DNA from: Nymphaea colorata
Lineage: Eukaryota; Streptophyta; Magnoliopsida; Nymphaeales; Nymphaeaceae
DNA length: 46,000 bases
Direction of reading: 5' to 3'
NCBI RefSeq assembly: GCF_008831285.2
Contig: NC_045139.1
Span: 27,010,308 to 27,056,307 of the forward strand
Shown piece after piece: positions 45,987 through 46,000 of the stretch. The notes beneath the pieces were generated by a model, which saw only the letters and a list, made by a program, of their open reading frames with translations, ran no database searches and was not told where the DNA came from. How positions within the stretch are numbered: the first letter of the stretch is position 1; every line of letters begins with the position of its first letter. A program made the translations under genes and the position numbers.

Positions 45987-46000
45987 ATCATTTAATGTAA

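Overview
The window is nuclear DNA of a flowering plant. It carries a nuclear gene for a mitochondrial protein, a plastid-pathway amino-acid gene split by introns, three Ty1/copia retrotransposons primed by initiator-methionine tRNA, LINE and MITE-like remnants, long CT/GT/AT microsatellites and a decayed piece of plastid DNA. I cannot name the species from sequence alone. There is no bacterial, phage or CRISPR content.

Layout. 1-4950: repeat-rich intergenic DNA with a 71-bp tandem array, two TIR-bearing MITE-like elements, a perfect 34-bp-arm hairpin, a possible signal-peptide first exon (- strand, TATA box at 1451-1458) and one orphan exon-like stretch. 4958-9200: a 4.2-kb candidate non-autonomous DNA transposon with 13-bp perfect TIRs and a TAA duplication. 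9200-16650: CT-rich minisatellites, a 409-bp hAT-like MITE with an 8-bp target duplication, and about 4 kb of non-coding repeat-derived DNA. 16653-24516: nested retrotransposons. An old deleted copia element has a second copia element (19495-24461) inside its 3' LTR, followed by the 3' end of an L1-type LINE (24517-25420).

27098-38640: the gene for the 51-kDa NADH/FMN-binding subunit of mitochondrial complex I (- strand). Nearly all of the protein is in one exon (27098-28549). That exon has no in-frame ATG and begins at a 3' splice site. The best upstream candidate is an exon ending exactly in ATG at 38638-38640, next to a TGGGCT (site II type) motif. This implies an intron of about 10 kb that holds a young, nearly intact copia element (30226-35487) in the same orientation as the gene. 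The two LTRs differ by only three substitutions and one indel. The single gag-pol frame is closed by two nonsense codons.

39100-43900: non-coding DNA with tandem and dispersed repeats and a decayed plastid rps2 fragment (42173-42636). 44034-44772: the last two exons of LL-diaminopimelate aminotransferase (lysine biosynthesis, - strand). Its 5' part lies beyond the right edge, and the intron at the edge carries two copia RNase H relics.

The two host genes are unrelated in function and only share a neighbourhood. I found no convincing new biological system. The most unusual items are the perfect hairpin at 2827-2911, the 4.2-kb TIR element, and the copia insertion in the intron that would directly follow the complex I start codon.
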